DNA of 64,000 nucleotides from an uncultured Veillonella sp. (GCF_934230905.1 NZ_CAKQFJ010000007.1:1-64000), one strand, 5' to 3'; counted from the first letter of the stretch, positions 1 to 9,741 are shown. The notes: generated by a model from the sequence alone, not told the origin. Numbers and translations are program-made.

Positions 1-105
1 ATATCGAAAAGATGCAATTGTTATAATGAACTAGTGGATTGAAAACCCGCATATAGAATAGTTTAGAAAGATAATTGCATCTATTATATATAAAGGATGA
101 TTCAC
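1..105 (+). promoter_or_regulatory. metH leader with inverted repeat and -10-like box
   Basis: A TATAAT box lies at 22-27; any -35 would fall at or before the window edge. A perfect 10-bp inverted repeat (AGATGCAATT at 10-19, AATTGCATCT at 73-82) brackets the leader. Its left arm overlaps the promoter, so it may be an operator rather than an RNA stem. I do not recognise a SAM or cobalamin riboswitch in the part that is visible. Confidence 0.3.
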
Positions 106-2538
106 ATGTACATTTTTGACGGCGCTATGGGCACAATGCTCCAAGCAGCAGGCCTAGAAGAAGGTTATTGCCCAGAATTATTTAACGTAGAACGACCAGA
201 AGTAGTAAAAAACATACATGCACAATACTTACAACATGGTAGCGATATAATTACTACCAATACATTTGGAGCATGTGGTCTTAAATTAGAAGATTATGAC
301 TTACAAAATCGTGTAAAAGAAATTAATATTGCCGCAGTAAAGGTTGCAAAAGAAGCAATTGCAGAGTTCAAACCATCCGCTCGTGTAGCCGGTTCTATGG
401 GCCCTACAGGTCGTTTTTTACAACCATTGGGTAATATGAGCTTTGATTCTATTTACGATACCTATAAAGAACAAGCAGAGGCATTGATTGAAGGTGGCGT
501 TGATTTTATCATCATTGAAACTATTATCGACGTACAAGAAATGCGTGCTGCTTTATTAGCATCTCTAGATGCACGCGAAGCAGCAGGAAAAACAAAAGAA
601 GATGTACAAATTATTTGTCAATTTTCTTTCAGTGAAGATGGTCGTACCATTACAGGCACACCACCAGAAGTAGCTACTACAATTGTAGAGGCAATGGGGG
701 CCGATATCATTGGTATTAACTGTTCTCTTGGGCCTGAACAAATCACGCCACTTATTGAAAAAATTGCTAGTATAACAAACTTACCAATTATTTGCCAACC
801 AAATGCAGGTATGCCACAACTTATTAATAAACAAACGGTATTCCCACTTTCAGCCGAAGATATGGGCCCATTAATGATTCCAATCGTTGATGCTGGTGCA
901 AGCTATGTAGGCGGTTGCTGCGGTACAACACCAGCTCACATTCAATCTATCTCTGACGCTGTAAAAGCACATACACCTAAAGAACGTGCTCACGTTGAAC
1001 CTAAAACAGTGATTACAAGCCGTACAAAATTACTTGAACTAGGTCACAATGTGAAACCGTTAATCATCGGCGAACGTATTAACCCAACGGGCCGTAAAGT
1101 ACTTGCTCAAGAGCTACGTGATGGCTCTTTCATTCGTGTAAAACGCGATGCGTTAGACCAAGTAGAGGCCGGAGCAGACATTCTCGATGTAAATATGGGT
1201 GTGGCAGGTATGGACCAAACACCTTTAATGGAAAAAGCCATTTTTGAATTGTCTATGCTTGTAGAAACACCACTATCCATCGATACATTAGACCCTAAGG
1301 CTATGGAAGTAGCCCTTAAAAACTATCCAGGCCGTGCGTTAATCAACTCTGTAAACGGTGAAGAAGAATCCATTACACACGTTATGCCATTAGCTAAACG
1401 TTATGGTGCTGCATTGCTTTGCTTGCCAATTTGCAGTGGTGACTTACCTGAAAAGGCCGAAGATCGCGTTGCTTTAGCTGAAAGCATCGTAAATCGTGCA
1501 TATAGTTATGGTTTACAACCACACGACTTATTACTAGACCCATTAGTGCTAACACTTGCCAGTGGCGAAGATAGTGCACGACAAACCCTTAACACATTGC
1601 TTTTATATAAAGAAAAATTTGGCTTTCCAACAGTTATGGGCTTATCCAATATTTCCTTCGGTATGCCTCAACGCCCATATCTAAACGGACAATTCTTAAC
1701 AATGGCTCTCGCATCTGGCTTAACAACACCAATCATGAATCCACTTAACTATGCTGCTAAAAAAGCATTTGTATCAAGTACTACACTTCTCGGTTGGGAC
1801 CCAGGTTCCGCAGAATTCATTAAAGAATATGGCTACGAAGATGAAACAACAGCGCCAGGTAACGCAGCACCAAAAGGTCCAGATAAAGCATCCTTCGATA
1901 GCAATGACCCATTAGCAAATATTCGTGCTTGTGTAGAACAAGGTGAAAAGGAAGCCATTATAGATCTTGTTAAAAAGGCCTTAGCAGATGGCATCGATCC
2001 ATTGGATATTACAAAAAAAGGGCTTTCAGAAGCCATGAACGTAGTAGGGGACAAATTTGGTTCTGGTAAATTATTCTTACCACAAGTTATGCTTGCTGCT
2101 GAAACAATGCAGGCTGCTTTCAACACTATCAAGGAGATTATTCCTGCTAGCGACAGCTTAGATAAAGGAACCGTCGTTGTAGCCACTGTTAAGGGCGATA
2201 TCCACGATTTAGGTAAAAATATCGTAGCGGCCTTGCTAGAAAATAATGGTTATAAGATTGTCGACCTCGGTAAAGATGTTGAGCCAGAAGTTATCGTGCA
2301 AGCCATTAAGGACAACAAGGCAGCCCTCGTTGGTATCTGTTCCTTGATGACGACCACAATGCCTCAAATCGACAATACTATCGCTGCTATTCGCGCAGCT
2401 GGATTAAAGACTAAAGTTATGGTTGGCGGTGCCGTAGTTTCTCAAGACTACGCCGACCAAGCGGGGGCAGATATTTATGCTAAGGATGGCATTGCAGCCG
2501 TAAACCAAGCAAACGATTTCTTTGAAACTTTGAAATAA
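106..2538 (+). CDS. metH: Methionine synthase, cobalamin-dependent, short form
   Basis: Transfers a methyl group from methyltetrahydrofolate through cobalamin to homocysteine, giving methionine in the cytoplasm. An N-terminal homocysteine-binding domain has the zinc-ligand cysteines in GINCS (about residue 206) and GGCCGTTP (about 270). A pterin-binding domain follows (about 315-570), then a B12 cap and B12-binding domain with the lower-ligand motif GDIHDLG near residue 698. It is about 810 residues and stops after the B12 domain, so the C-terminal AdoMet-dependent reactivation domain of the roughly 1,200-residue E. coli enzyme is absent. I start at ATG 106 because AAAGGA (92-97) is well spaced from it and overlaps the alternative ATG at 97. 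metF, which supplies the methyl donor, follows after a 111-bp gap. Confidence 0.95.
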   Translation: MYIFDGAMGTMLQAAGLEEGYCPELFNVERPEVVKNIHAQYLQHGSDIITTNTFGACGLKLEDYDLQNRVKEINIAAVKVAKEAIAEFKPSARVAGSMGPTGRFLQPLGNMSFDSIYDTYKEQAEALIEGGVDFIIIETIIDVQEMRAALLASLDAREAAGKTKEDVQIICQFSFSEDGRTITGTPPEVATTIVEAMGADIIGINCSLGPEQITPLIEKIASITNLPIICQPNAGMPQLINKQTVFPLSAEDMGPLMIPIVDAGASYVGGCCGTTPAHIQSISDAVKAHTPKERAHVEPKTVITSRTKLLELGHNVKPLIIGERINPTGRKVLAQELRDGSFIRVKRDALDQVEAGADILDVNMGVAGMDQTPLMEKAIFELSMLVETPLSIDTLDPKAMEVALKNYPGRALINSVNGEEESITHVMPLAKRYGAALLCLPICSGDLPEKAEDRVALAESIVNRAYSYGLQPHDLLLDPLVLTLASGEDSARQTLNTLLLYKEKFGFPTVMGLSNISFGMPQRPYLNGQFLTMALASGLTTPIMNPLNYAAKKAFVSSTTLLGWDPGSAEFIKEYGYEDETTAPGNAAPKGPDKASFDSNDPLANIRACVEQGEKEAIIDLVKKALADGIDPLDITKKGLSEAMNVVGDKFGSGKLFLPQVMLAAETMQAAFNTIKEIIPASDSLDKGTVVVATVKGDIHDLGKNIVAALLENNGYKIVDLGKDVEPEVIVQAIKDNKAALVGICSLMTTTMPQIDNTIAAIRAAGLKTKVMVGGAVVSQDYADQAGADIYAKDGIAAVNQANDFFETLK

Positions 2539-2571
2539 TCACTTAGCTAGGTATATAATACAAATAATACA

Positions 2572-2625
2572 TATGGTGAAAGCCTAAAATAATGCTCACA
2601 TAACGCATATGAGGCTTTCACCATA
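2572..2625. repeat. 14-bp inverted repeat between metH and metF
   Basis: A perfect inverted repeat, TATGGTGAAAGCCT at 2572-2585 and AGGCTTTCACCATA at 2612-2625, with a 26-nt AT-rich loop. No T tract follows, so it is not a typical intrinsic terminator. It may form an mRNA stem separating metH from metF. A weaker repeat at 8752-8810 shares the GCTTTCACCATA end. Confidence 0.5.
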
Positions 2626-2649
2626 CATAGAATACATACGAGGTATATG

Positions 2650-3507
2650 ATGACATTACGAGAGAAACATCAAAATGGTCAATTCACCGTTACCGTTGAA
2701 TTAGATCCACCAAAAAGCAGTTCTGCCCAAAAGGTTTTTGAACAAGCATCGCGTCTAAAAGGCAAAGTTGATGCCATAAACATCGCAGATAGCCCTATGT
2801 CTAAAATGCGCATGAGTCCAATTTCTTTGTCCTATTTATTACAACATAACGAAGGCATCGAAACAATTTTCCATCTTACATGTCGGGACCGCAATATTAT
2901 CGGTTTACAATCCGAATTACTCGGTGCTGCAGCACTAGGTGTTAATAATATTTTGACACTAACTGGCGATAAACCAGATCATGGCGATCATCCATTTGCA
3001 AAATCCGTATTTGAAGTAGACTGCATGGGCCTACTTAATATCGCTAAAACATTGAACTCAGGAAAAGACCTTGCTGGTAATGACCTTGATGAACCAACAA
3101 ATTTCTATATCGGCGCTACAGGCAACCCTGGTGCTTCTGATTTAGAAATCGAACGTCAAAAACTAGCTGCTAAAATCAAAAATGGCGCACATTTTGTGCA
3201 AACACAACCAATTTACGATTTAGAACAAGCTAAACGTTACATCGATAAAATATCCGAATTCAATATACCTATTATGCTTGGTTTGATTCCTCTTAAAAGC
3301 TTTAAAATGGCTACATACCTACATGAAAAAGTACCTGGAATCAACCTTACCCAAGACATTCTAGACCGCGTAGAAAAAGGCGGAAAAGAAGCCGGTACAG
3401 AAATCGCCATCGAAACACTGGAACAAATCAAAAAAATTGCTGCTGGCGTACATATCATGCCGCTTAATGATATAGATACAACTTTGCATATTATTGATCA
3501 CGTGTAA
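2650..3507 (+). CDS. metF: 5,10-Methylenetetrahydrofolate reductase
   Basis: Reduces 5,10-methylene-THF to 5-methyl-THF using FAD and NAD(P)H in the cytoplasm, providing the methyl donor for the adjacent MetH. The whole protein (285 residues) matches the single TIM-barrel MetF domain. Conserved segments include TVELDPPKSS near the N-terminus, the LTGDKP segment (about residue 105) and the FVQTQPIYD segment (about 180). Two adjacent ATG codons occur at 2647 and 2650; the GAGGT at 2640-2644 is better spaced from 2650. A core-and-arms repeat lies 19 bp after the stop. Confidence 0.93.
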   Translation: MTLREKHQNGQFTVTVELDPPKSSSAQKVFEQASRLKGKVDAINIADSPMSKMRMSPISLSYLLQHNEGIETIFHLTCRDRNIIGLQSELLGAAALGVNNILTLTGDKPDHGDHPFAKSVFEVDCMGLLNIAKTLNSGKDLAGNDLDEPTNFYIGATGNPGASDLEIERQKLAAKIKNGAHFVQTQPIYDLEQAKRYIDKISEFNIPIMLGLIPLKSFKMATYLHEKVPGINLTQDILDRVEKGGKEAGTEIAIETLEQIKKIAAGVHIMPLNDIDTTLHIIDHV

Positions 3508-3526
3508 TACCTTATAATACAATAGC

Positions 3527-3622
3527 AAACGGAATACCCACCCAAAACCTCCACCGGCCAGGTCTGACTACGCCCTTCGGGCTTCGCAGGGCCAAAATCA
3601 GTTTTGGGTGGGTATTCCGTTT
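3527..3622. repeat. Core-and-arms repeat, copy A, downstream of metF
   Basis: The arms at 3527-3548 and 3601-3622 are perfectly complementary over 22 bp. They enclose a core of about 52 bp (3549-3600) beginning CTCCACCGGCCAGGTCTGAC and containing the hairpin CGCCCTTCGGGC. The core recurs elsewhere in the window while the arms are unique to this site. A T run follows the right arm, so it could act as a metF terminator. Confidence 0.85.
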
Positions 3623-3673
3623 TTCTAATTGTTAAATCCATTACACGTGATAAATAATATACAAATCTAAACA

Positions 3674-3711
3674 AAACAGGGAACAAATCAAAATTAATTT
3701 GTTCCCTGTTT
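3674..3711 (+). terminator. Intrinsic terminator-like hairpin, metF side
   Basis: A perfect 15-bp stem with an 8-nt loop (3674-3688 and 3697-3711; right arm ATTTGTTCCCTGTTT) lies between the convergent metF and rsmG genes. A-rich and T-rich flanks could allow termination in both directions. Confidence 0.75.
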
Positions 3712-3721
3712 CGTTATACTG

Positions 3722-3802
3722 AAAAAAATAGACCATTCCAAAAACGATTTCGTGCTCCGCAAAGCGCAGTAGCGTATCGTTTTTTGGGATAGTCTATTTT
3801 TT
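3722..3802 (-). terminator. Second-class core-and-arms hairpin at the rsmG stop
   Basis: Arms at 3722-3748 and 3776-3802 pair with a few wobbles and overlap the rsmG stop codon by 2 nt. The centre (3749-3775) contains GCTCCGC...GCGCAGTAGCG, different from the CTCCACCGGCC core but related to sequences at 26984-27017 and 27229-27258. It probably terminates rsmG on the minus strand. Confidence 0.65.
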
Positions 3803-4550
3803 ATAACGGTTTATCTTTTATCTCTTTTGGTTTTCTAGGATATTTCCCAGGTGTTGTTCCTTTTTTCTTAATATACACAATAGCTCGTTTATCATCCAAT
3901 GTTGGTAAAGTCACAGTTTTTACGTTTTCAATAGATGCTTTTAAAATGCTAAGTGCTTTATGGGATTCGCCGACTTCTTCTTCGTAGATGGCGCCTTTTA
4001 AGGCGATAACATAGCCGACTTGTTTAACATAAGGCACGGTCCATTCTAATAAGATTGGCAGTCTCGCAACGGCACGGCTTGTAGCGATATCAAAGCTTTC
4101 GCGATATTCCTGATGACTCAAATCCTCAGCCCGTCCATGCAATGTCTTGCAGTTCGTCAATTGTAACTCGTCGATAATGGTTTCAAGGAAGATAAGGCGT
4201 TTCGTGAGGGAATCAAACAAGGTCACGTGCAAAGACCTATCATAGATAGCCAAAGGGATACCAGGGAATCCAGCACCAGTTCCGACGTCAATAATCGATG
4301 ACCCAGATTTAATAATCTCTGGATCATAACAGGATAGGGAATCAATCATGTGCTTAACCACGACTTCTTTCATCTCCGTAATACCCGTCAGATTGAGATA
4401 TTTATTTGTTTCAATCATGCGTGCATAGTACACGTAGAAATCTTTTGCTTGCTGTTCTGTGCATGGCAGTCCAAATACTGCCATTTGTGAAAGCATATAT
4501 TCGACAAACTCAGATTCACTAGCGATAGGCACATCATATTTTTCTTTCAT
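3801..4550 (-). CDS. rsmG: 16S rRNA (guanine527-N7)-methyltransferase RsmG
   Basis: Methylates G527 of 16S rRNA using S-adenosylmethionine, in the cytoplasm. It is 249 residues, usual for the family. The SAM-binding motif I is IIDVGTGAGFPGIPLAI (about residue 87-103), with further family segments TSRAVARL and YVIALKG. AGGAGC lies 5-6 nt before the ATG at 4550. In many Firmicutes rsmG directly follows mnmG; here about 770 bp, including a 37-codon ORF, separates the two genes. Confidence 0.95.
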   Translation of the reverse strand: MKEKYDVPIASESEFVEYMLSQMAVFGLPCTEQQAKDFYVYYARMIETNKYLNLTGITEMKEVVVKHMIDSLSCYDPEIIKSGSSIIDVGTGAGFPGIPLAIYDRSLHVTLFDSLTKRLIFLETIIDELQLTNCKTLHGRAEDLSHQEYRESFDIATSRAVARLPILLEWTVPYVKQVGYVIALKGAIYEEEVGESHKALSILKASIENVKTVTLPTLDDKRAIVYIKKKGTTPGKYPRKPKEIKDKPL

Positions 4551-5143
4551 AGGTGCTCCTAACTATATATGTAATTCAGGATAAAATTCATTTATTCGCG
4601 CTGTAAGGCCTGTTTATATGTTTTTATGATAACTTATATATAAAATACCTTAAAAAGAGCATACAAGCGAAGTATAAGAGTCATATTTATATCTATTATA
4701 CCATATTCTCAATATATTCTCATTTATAATATAAATAAGACTACAAAAGAGGGGAGTACGTTTCGAATACTTCATCCTGTTTTAAGATAAACATAAAGTT
4801 TAGATCATCCAAATCAATTCATAATCGTAAATCTATTTTGTTAACCTTTTCCACATTCTTATTCGATTTTATATATCTTATTTCCATCAACTAAAACTTT
4901 TCTATTTATTTTAAATTTATTACTATGAATTTTTCTTCATATACAGATTATTTTGTCTATTCTGAATGTACATTGAATGTATTTTCCTAGTGTACATATT
5001 TTACCTATAGAATAATATGTATTTTATAAATATTCATATAAATATACAAACATCTACTGATATAACTCTCTGTTACATAAAAAACAAAACTTGCTAATCA
5101 CCCTATTTATAGATACACTACCATTAATAGGGAAGTAGTACCT
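4551..5143. other. AT-rich intergenic region without a recognisable gene
   Basis: About 590 bp between rsmG and a small ORF. It is very AT-rich and no open frame, tRNA fold or repeat core is apparent by eye. Its 3' end contains a weak promoter-like pair for the small ORF: TTGCTA at 5091-5096, a 17-nt spacer, and TACACT at 5114-5119. Confidence 0.5.
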
Positions 5144-5257
5144 ATGAAACAGAAATTTATATGGCTATTATTTAAAATAGGACTATCATTATTTAGTCCA
5201 GACTATATGAGCCAAGAACGAGAAATAGATGAACATCAAGAACGGGAAGCCTTATAA
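5144..5257 (+). CDS. Small ORF, 37 residues, unknown
   Basis: ATG at 5144 follows GGGAAGTAG and encodes a 37-residue peptide. A hydrophobic N-terminal half (FIWLLFKIGLSLF) precedes a strongly charged tail (SQEREIDEHQEREAL). A promoter-like pair lies upstream (5091-5119) and a good hairpin terminator follows 3 bp after the stop. That complete transcription-unit layout is the main reason to consider it real. I do not recognise a family; a small membrane-associated peptide is one possibility. Confidence 0.4.
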   Translation: MKQKFIWLLFKIGLSLFSPDYMSQEREIDEHQEREAL

Positions 5258-5260
5258 CAA

Positions 5261-5296
5261 AAAAAGCTAGTTAATCTAACGATTAGCTAGCTTTTT
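5261..5296. terminator. Bidirectional terminator between the small ORF and mnmG
   Basis: AAAAAGCTAGTTAATC (5261-5276) pairs with GATTAGCTAGCTTTTT (5281-5296) through one G-U pair, with a TAAC loop. A and T runs on opposite sides would allow it to end both the plus-strand small ORF and minus-strand mnmG. Confidence 0.8.
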
Positions 5297-5319
5297 TATT
5301 ATGTAATTGCTTATCACAA

Positions 5320-7191
5320 TTATTTACTTCGATTGTATTGTTCTAATTGAATCAACAGAACAGACACATCCGCCGGGGATACGCCAGAGATACGGCTGGC
5401 TTGACCGATGGAATGAGGGCGGATTTTGTTGAGTTTTTGTTGTGCTTCAAGGGAGATGCCCTTAATGTCTGTATAGTCCCATTCTTTTGGAAGAATTTTT
5501 TCTTCTAGTTTACGGACCTTCTCAACTTGTTCCATTTGTTTTTTGATATATCCTTCGTAGGTAATGGCAATATCCATAGCTTCCTCAACGTCAGGTGCAA
5601 AGCGTTTTAAACCAAATGAATCGGCTACAGTAGCATAGGAGAGTTCATTACGTTTTACCAAATCATAAGCGTGAATACCAGTCTTAATAGGAGCTGTACC
5701 CAAGCTTTCAAGCAAGGCTTGTGTTTCCTTAGATGGATTAACAGGTGTATTTCGTAATAGCTCCATGCCTTCTTCGATGGCCGCTTTTTTAGCCGTAAAT
5801 TTAGCCCAACGATCATCTTTTACAAGACCGATTTCACGACCTTTTTCAGTAAGACGCATATCTGCATTATCTTGACGAAGTAATAGACGATATTCGCTAC
5901 GGCTCGTCATCATGCGGTATGGTTCATTTGTCCCTTTTGTTACGAGATCATCGATGAGAACGCCGATGTATGCTTCGGAGCGAGCAAGGATGAAAGGTTC
6001 TCTACCTTGAAGCCACAAAGCTGCGTTGATACCCGCCATAAGGCCTTGTGCAGCAGCTTCTTCGTAGCCAGATGTACCGTTTGCTTGACCAGCAGAATAG
6101 AGTCCTTCAATATGTTTTACTTGAAGAGCAGGTGTTAATTGTGTTGGATTCAAGCAATCGTATTCAATAGCATAGGCAGGACGCATGATTTCTACATTTT
6201 CAAGACCTGGAATGGTACGAAGGAATGCATATTGTACATCCATAGGAAGAGACGTACTCATACCTTGTACATACATTTCATTTGTGCCCGTACCTTCCGG
6301 TTCTACGAATAATTGATGACGTTCTTTATCGGCAAAACGTACCACTTTATCTTCAATAGAAGGGCAGTACCGAGGACCAACACCTTCGATTTTACCGCTG
6401 TACATAGGAGCACGATGAATGTTGTTTTTAATAATCTCATGCGTTTCCTGATTCGTATACGTTAACCAACACACATCTTCATTACGGTTAATCCATTCAT
6501 CCATAAAAGAAAATGCATGATGATGCACATCACCTTCTTGAACGGCCATATGTTCAATGTTTAAGGTCCGTTTATCTACGCGAGCTGGCGTACCAGTCTT
6601 AAAGCGCATCAACTCAACACCATGATCTAATAGAGATTGGGAAAATTGTTCTGCTACCCGTTGCCCATTGGGGCCACCTACATAGTCGATATCGCCGATA
6701 AGGATTTTGCCTTTCAAATAGGTGCCTGTACAAAGAATGACAGCCTTAGCACCATAAAATTCACCAAGCTCCGTAACGATGCCCGTTACCTTGCCATCCT
6801 CAACCTTAAGCTCAGTTACCATAATTTGCTTAACATTGAGATGATCCGTATTTTCCAAGGTTTGTTTCATCAAATGTTGGTATTTAATTTTATCCGATTG
6901 GCAACGCAAGGAATGAACCGCAGGTCCTTTCCCCATGTTGAGCATACGCATTTGAATAGCCGTAGCATCCGCATTAATACCCATTTGGCCGCCCAATGCG
7001 TCGAGCTCATACACGAGATGGCTTTTACCAGGACCACCCACAGCAGGATTACAAGGCATAAGTGCAATATTATCTAAACTGATAGTCGCCATCAACGTAC
7101 GATGTCCCATGCGAGCACAGGCAAGAGCCGCCTCACACCCAGCATGACCACCACCGATGACGATGACATCATAATTATCTACAGTATACAT
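5320..7191 (-). CDS. mnmG: tRNA uridine-34 carboxymethylaminomethyl synthesis protein MnmG (GidA)
   Basis: With MnmE it installs the 5-carboxymethylaminomethyl group on wobble uridine 34 of certain tRNAs, using FAD. It is 623 residues. The N-terminal dinucleotide-binding motif is [19 protein letters not shown], and the conserved [17 protein letters not shown] segment lies in the second half. I start at the ATG whose complement is 7189-7191, preceded by AAGGA. The open frame continues 44 codons upstream, but that part reads through repeat copy C and is not protein-like. mnmE lies just upstream on the same strand. Confidence 0.95.
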   Translation of the reverse strand: MYTVDNYDVIVIGGGHAGCEAALACARMGHRTLMATISLDNIALMPCNPAVGGPGKSHLVYELDALGGQMGINADATAIQMRMLNMGKGPAVHSLRCQSDKIKYQHLMKQTLENTDHLNVKQIMVTELKVEDGKVTGIVTELGEFYGAKAVILCTGTYLKGKILIGDIDYVGGPNGQRVAEQFSQSLLDHGVELMRFKTGTPARVDKRTLNIEHMAVQEGDVHHHAFSFMDEWINRNEDVCWLTYTNQETHEIIKNNIHRAPMYSGKIEGVGPRYCPSIEDKVVRFADKERHQLFVEPEGTGTNEMYVQGMSTSLPMDVQYAFLRTIPGLENVEIMRPAYAIEYDCLNPTQLTPALQVKHIEGLYSAGQANGTSGYEEAAAQGLMAGINAALWLQGREPFILARSEAYIGVLIDDLVTKGTNEPYRMMTSRSEYRLLLRQDNADMRLTEKGREIGLVKDDRWAKFTAKKAAIEEGMELLRNTPVNPSKETQALLESLGTAPIKTGIHAYDLVKRNELSYATVADSFGLKRFAPDVEEAMDIAITYEGYIKKQMEQVEKVRKLEEKILPKEWDYTDIKGISLEAQQKLNKIRPHSIGQASRISGVSPADVSVLLIQLEQYNRSK

Positions 7192-7215
7192 ATCTATTTC
7201 CTTATATAAAAATGT

Positions 7216-7317
7216 ATTTGTAATGACAGCTTCCAAAAAACTCCACCGGCCAGGTCTGACTACGGCCTTCGGCCTTCGCAGGGCCAAAGTCGTTTTTTGA
7301 AAGCCATCATTACAAAT
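7216..7317. repeat. Core-and-arms repeat, copy C, between mnmE and mnmG
   Basis: Arms at 7216-7241 and 7292-7317 are complementary with a few mismatches. They enclose the CTCCACCGGCC...CAGGGCCAAAGTCG core (7242-7291), whose inner hairpin here is GGCCTTCGGCC. The right arm ends 5 bp from the mnmE stop codon. It lies within a likely mnmE-mnmG transcript and could stall or stabilise the RNA there. Confidence 0.85.
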
Positions 7318-7322
7318 CTGCA

Positions 7323-8708
7323 TTATTTACCTAAACAAAATCTATTAAACAATTCATCAATCATACTTTCACGAATTGTATCGCCCGTAATGTCGCCTAG
7401 TAGTTCCCAAGCGCTACGCAAATCGGTAGCGACAAAGTCTACTGGCATGCCCATGTCGATAGAGGAAAGGGCTTGTTCAACTTGAGCCTTTGCTTGTTCC
7501 ATGAGGCTGATATGGCGCACATTACTGATCATGGCACTATTGTCTTGTTTTACGCGACCGCCATAGACAAGTTCTTGCACCCATTTGGAAAGAACGGCAG
7601 AACCTTCACCATCTTTGGCACTAATACGTTCAATAGCTGTAAAGGTTCCATGTTCTTTAATAGCTTCGTCTGTAACGACTTGAGCCACATCAGACTTATT
7701 AAGTAGTACAATCGTGTTCAAACCGCTCACAGAAGTCAAAATTTCGATTTCTTCAGGGGTTAAATCAGTGGACCCATCAATAACACAAAGAATAATATCC
7801 GCTTTGTTAATATACTCACGAGCACGTTCCACACCAAGGGCTTCCACCGTATCCTGTGTATCACGAATACCTGCCGTATCGATAAGGCGCAATGAAATAC
7901 CTTCTATGGTCATATATTCTTCAATGCTATCTCTCGTTGTCCCTGGAATATCTGTTACAATAGCACGATTTTCACGCAAGAGAGCATTCATTAGACTAGA
8001 TTTGCCTGCATTTGGACGGCCTACAATAACCGTCGTAATACCATCTCGGATAAGACGACCCGTATTAGCTGTAGATAATAACTCATCCATAGCTTTCAAA
8101 ATCGGTACCAGTTGCTCACGAACCTCTTGACTCGTTACGTCCTCGATATCCTCTTCCGGATAATCAATAGTTACCTCTAAATGAGCAATCATAGCAATAA
8201 GCTGTTCGCGTACATCTTTTACAAAGGAAGAAACTGTTCCATCTAGCTGAGATACAGCAAGAGAGAGGGAGTCCTCCGTTTTTGCTTCAATAATATCAAT
8301 GATTGCCTCCGCTTGGGTGAGATCGATACGGCCGTTCATAAAGGCACGCTTCGTAAATTCACCAGCCTCTGCCATGCGTACATCGTGATTGACAAGCAAT
8401 TTCAAAATTTGTCGAACCGGCACAATACCGCCGTGACACTGAATTTCTACTACATCTTCCGCCGTGTAGGAATGAGGCCCTTTCATTAATAGCACTAGAA
8501 CCTCATCAATGGTCTTATTCGTTGCTGGATTCACAATAGTCCCATATTGAATCGTTCTATTTGGGCGGTCCATCAAGGGAACGGTACCAGCACTCTTGAA
8601 CAGGCTATTTACAATAGGAAAACTATTCTTGCCGCTGACCCGAATAATACCAACCCCGCCGATGCCGGGCGGCGTCGCAATGGCCGCTATTGTATCATCT
8701 ATATACAT
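7323..8708 (-). CDS. mnmE: tRNA modification GTPase MnmE (TrmE)
   Basis: GTPase partner of MnmG in wobble-uridine modification. It is 461 residues. An N-terminal folate-binding TrmE domain (about 1-120) is followed by a helical region with an inserted G domain. G1 is GRPNAGKSS near residue 229, then DTAGI, and G4 is NKSD. The C-terminus is FCLGK, carrying the family's conserved cysteine. CGGAG lies 6 nt before the ATG at 8708. It forms a minus-strand block with mnmG and is preceded on that strand by jag and yidC, a conserved Firmicute order. Confidence 0.96.
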   Translation of the reverse strand: MYIDDTIAAIATPPGIGGVGIIRVSGKNSFPIVNSLFKSAGTVPLMDRPNRTIQYGTIVNPATNKTIDEVLVLLMKGPHSYTAEDVVEIQCHGGIVPVRQILKLLVNHDVRMAEAGEFTKRAFMNGRIDLTQAEAIIDIIEAKTEDSLSLAVSQLDGTVSSFVKDVREQLIAMIAHLEVTIDYPEEDIEDVTSQEVREQLVPILKAMDELLSTANTGRLIRDGITTVIVGRPNAGKSSLMNALLRENRAIVTDIPGTTRDSIEEYMTIEGISLRLIDTAGIRDTQDTVEALGVERAREYINKADIILCVIDGSTDLTPEEIEILTSVSGLNTIVLLNKSDVAQVVTDEAIKEHGTFTAIERISAKDGEGSAVLSKWVQELVYGGRVKQDNSAMISNVRHISLMEQAKAQVEQALSSIDMGMPVDFVATDLRSAWELLGDITGDTIRESMIDELFNRFCLGK

Positions 8709-8751
8709 AAAAATCTCCGTACTTCGAATATCTTTTATATCTTCTTCGCCT

Positions 8752-8810
8752 GTGAAAGTTAAACTAAACCAATCTTACCCATGCGAAGATTACCTTAAGT
8801 TAGCTTTCAC
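8752..8810. repeat. Imperfect inverted repeat upstream of mnmE
   Basis: GTGAAAGTTAAACTAA (8752-8767) pairs imperfectly with TTAAGTTAGCTTTCAC (8795-8810). The sequence after it (CATAAC) extends the resemblance to the metH-metF repeat at 2612-2625. No T tract follows. Confidence 0.35.
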
Positions 8811-8840
8811 CATAACTTATCGTATTACATATAAATAAAA

Positions 8841-8942
8841 TGGTGGTGGCGATGATATTCTAAAACCGACTTTGGCCCTGTGAAGGCCGCAGGCCGTAGT
8901 CAGACCCGGCCGGTGGAGGTTATCAGAATACCATCGTCACCA
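8841..8942. repeat. Core-and-arms repeat, copy D, downstream of jag
   Basis: The core is in reverse orientation at 8867-8918 (CGACTTTGGCCCTG...GGCCGGTGGAG). Locus-specific arms at 8841-8866 and 8919-8942 pair with several wobbles. It begins 5 bp after the jag stop codon on the minus strand, a plausible 3' hairpin for the yidC-jag transcript. Confidence 0.85.
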
Positions 8943-8947
8943 AAAAT

Positions 8948-9733
8948 TTATTTTTTGTAAGAAATCACAATGTGACGGAAAGGTTCATCACCAGCGGACT
9001 CTGTAACGATGTTTGTATCATCATGCAACGCCGTATGAATGATTTTGCGTTCAAACGCATTCATAGGTTCTAAAGAAACCTTTTGACGATTGCGTTTTAC
9101 CTTTGCTGCAAGGCGTTTTGCAAGATTAATTAACGTTTCTTCACGACGAGCGCGGTAATTTTCCACATCCACCACGATGTGACAGTGGCCAGATACCTCT
9201 TTATGGGCCACCAAATTTGTTAAATATTGGATAGCATCAAGAGTTTGACCGTGTTTACCAATCAAGATACCAAGGTCTTCACCATGTACTTGGAACGTGA
9301 TTTTATCATTGGTAAACATCTTTTCAATCATCACGATAAGGCCCATTTGGGCAAACATTTTTTCAAGGAATTCCTTACCTTTTTCAGCGATGACTTGTTG
9401 TGTTTCTTTTGAAAGCTCTTGTTTAGCTTTCACAGATACTGTGGAATTATCAACAGCTTCGGCCACGTCACGTTCATCAGTCGCAACAGGTGCATCTGCC
9501 ACAGCATCAGAAGTTTCAGCGATAACTTCTTTTTCTTCTTCCGTAGCCGCAGCTGCTATAGCTGTGTAAAACAAACGCACAACAGCTGGTTTACGGCCAA
9601 TACCTAAAAATCCATTAGAAGGTTGTTCAATAACCTTTGTTTCTACCAATTCATGACCATCTACAGCAAGTTCAGCAACCCCTTTAGCAATGGCATCTTC
9701 AATCGTTTTAGCAGATACATCGATAAATTCCAT
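8948..9733 (-). CDS. jag: RNA-binding protein Jag / KhpB
   Basis: Jag/KhpB proteins bind RNA and are linked to cell elongation and envelope control in Firmicutes. It is 261 residues. The N-terminal Jag_N domain (about 1-52) contains VIEQPSNGFLGIGRKPA. An acidic, alanine-rich linker follows, then a KH domain with GKHGQTLDAIQYL and a C-terminal R3H domain containing RRE and ending in HIVISYKK. AGGAGG precedes the ATG. The gene lies 8 bp after yidC, so the two are probably cotranscribed. Confidence 0.93.
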   Translation of the reverse strand: MEFIDVSAKTIEDAIAKGVAELAVDGHELVETKVIEQPSNGFLGIGRKPAVVRLFYTAIAAAATEEEKEVIAETSDAVADAPVATDERDVAEAVDNSTVSVKAKQELSKETQQVIAEKGKEFLEKMFAQMGLIVMIEKMFTNDKITFQVHGEDLGILIGKHGQTLDAIQYLTNLVAHKEVSGHCHIVVDVENYRARREETLINLAKRLAAKVKRNRQKVSLEPMNAFERKIIHTALHDDTNIVTESAGDEPFRHIVISYKK

Positions 9734-9741
9734 AGTGCCTC

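Noticed and set aside
1..105. SAM or cobalamin riboswitch before metH
   Set aside because: The visible leader is too short and shows no matching conserved elements; the upstream part is outside the window.
6637..7077. 146-codon plus-strand open frame inside mnmG
   Set aside because: It is the antisense shadow of a highly conserved gene, with no recognisable domain.
7192..7323. 44-codon N-terminal extension of MnmG
   Set aside because: It translates repeat copy C, has no ribosome-binding site and is followed by the canonical start [15 protein letters not shown] with AAGGA upstream.
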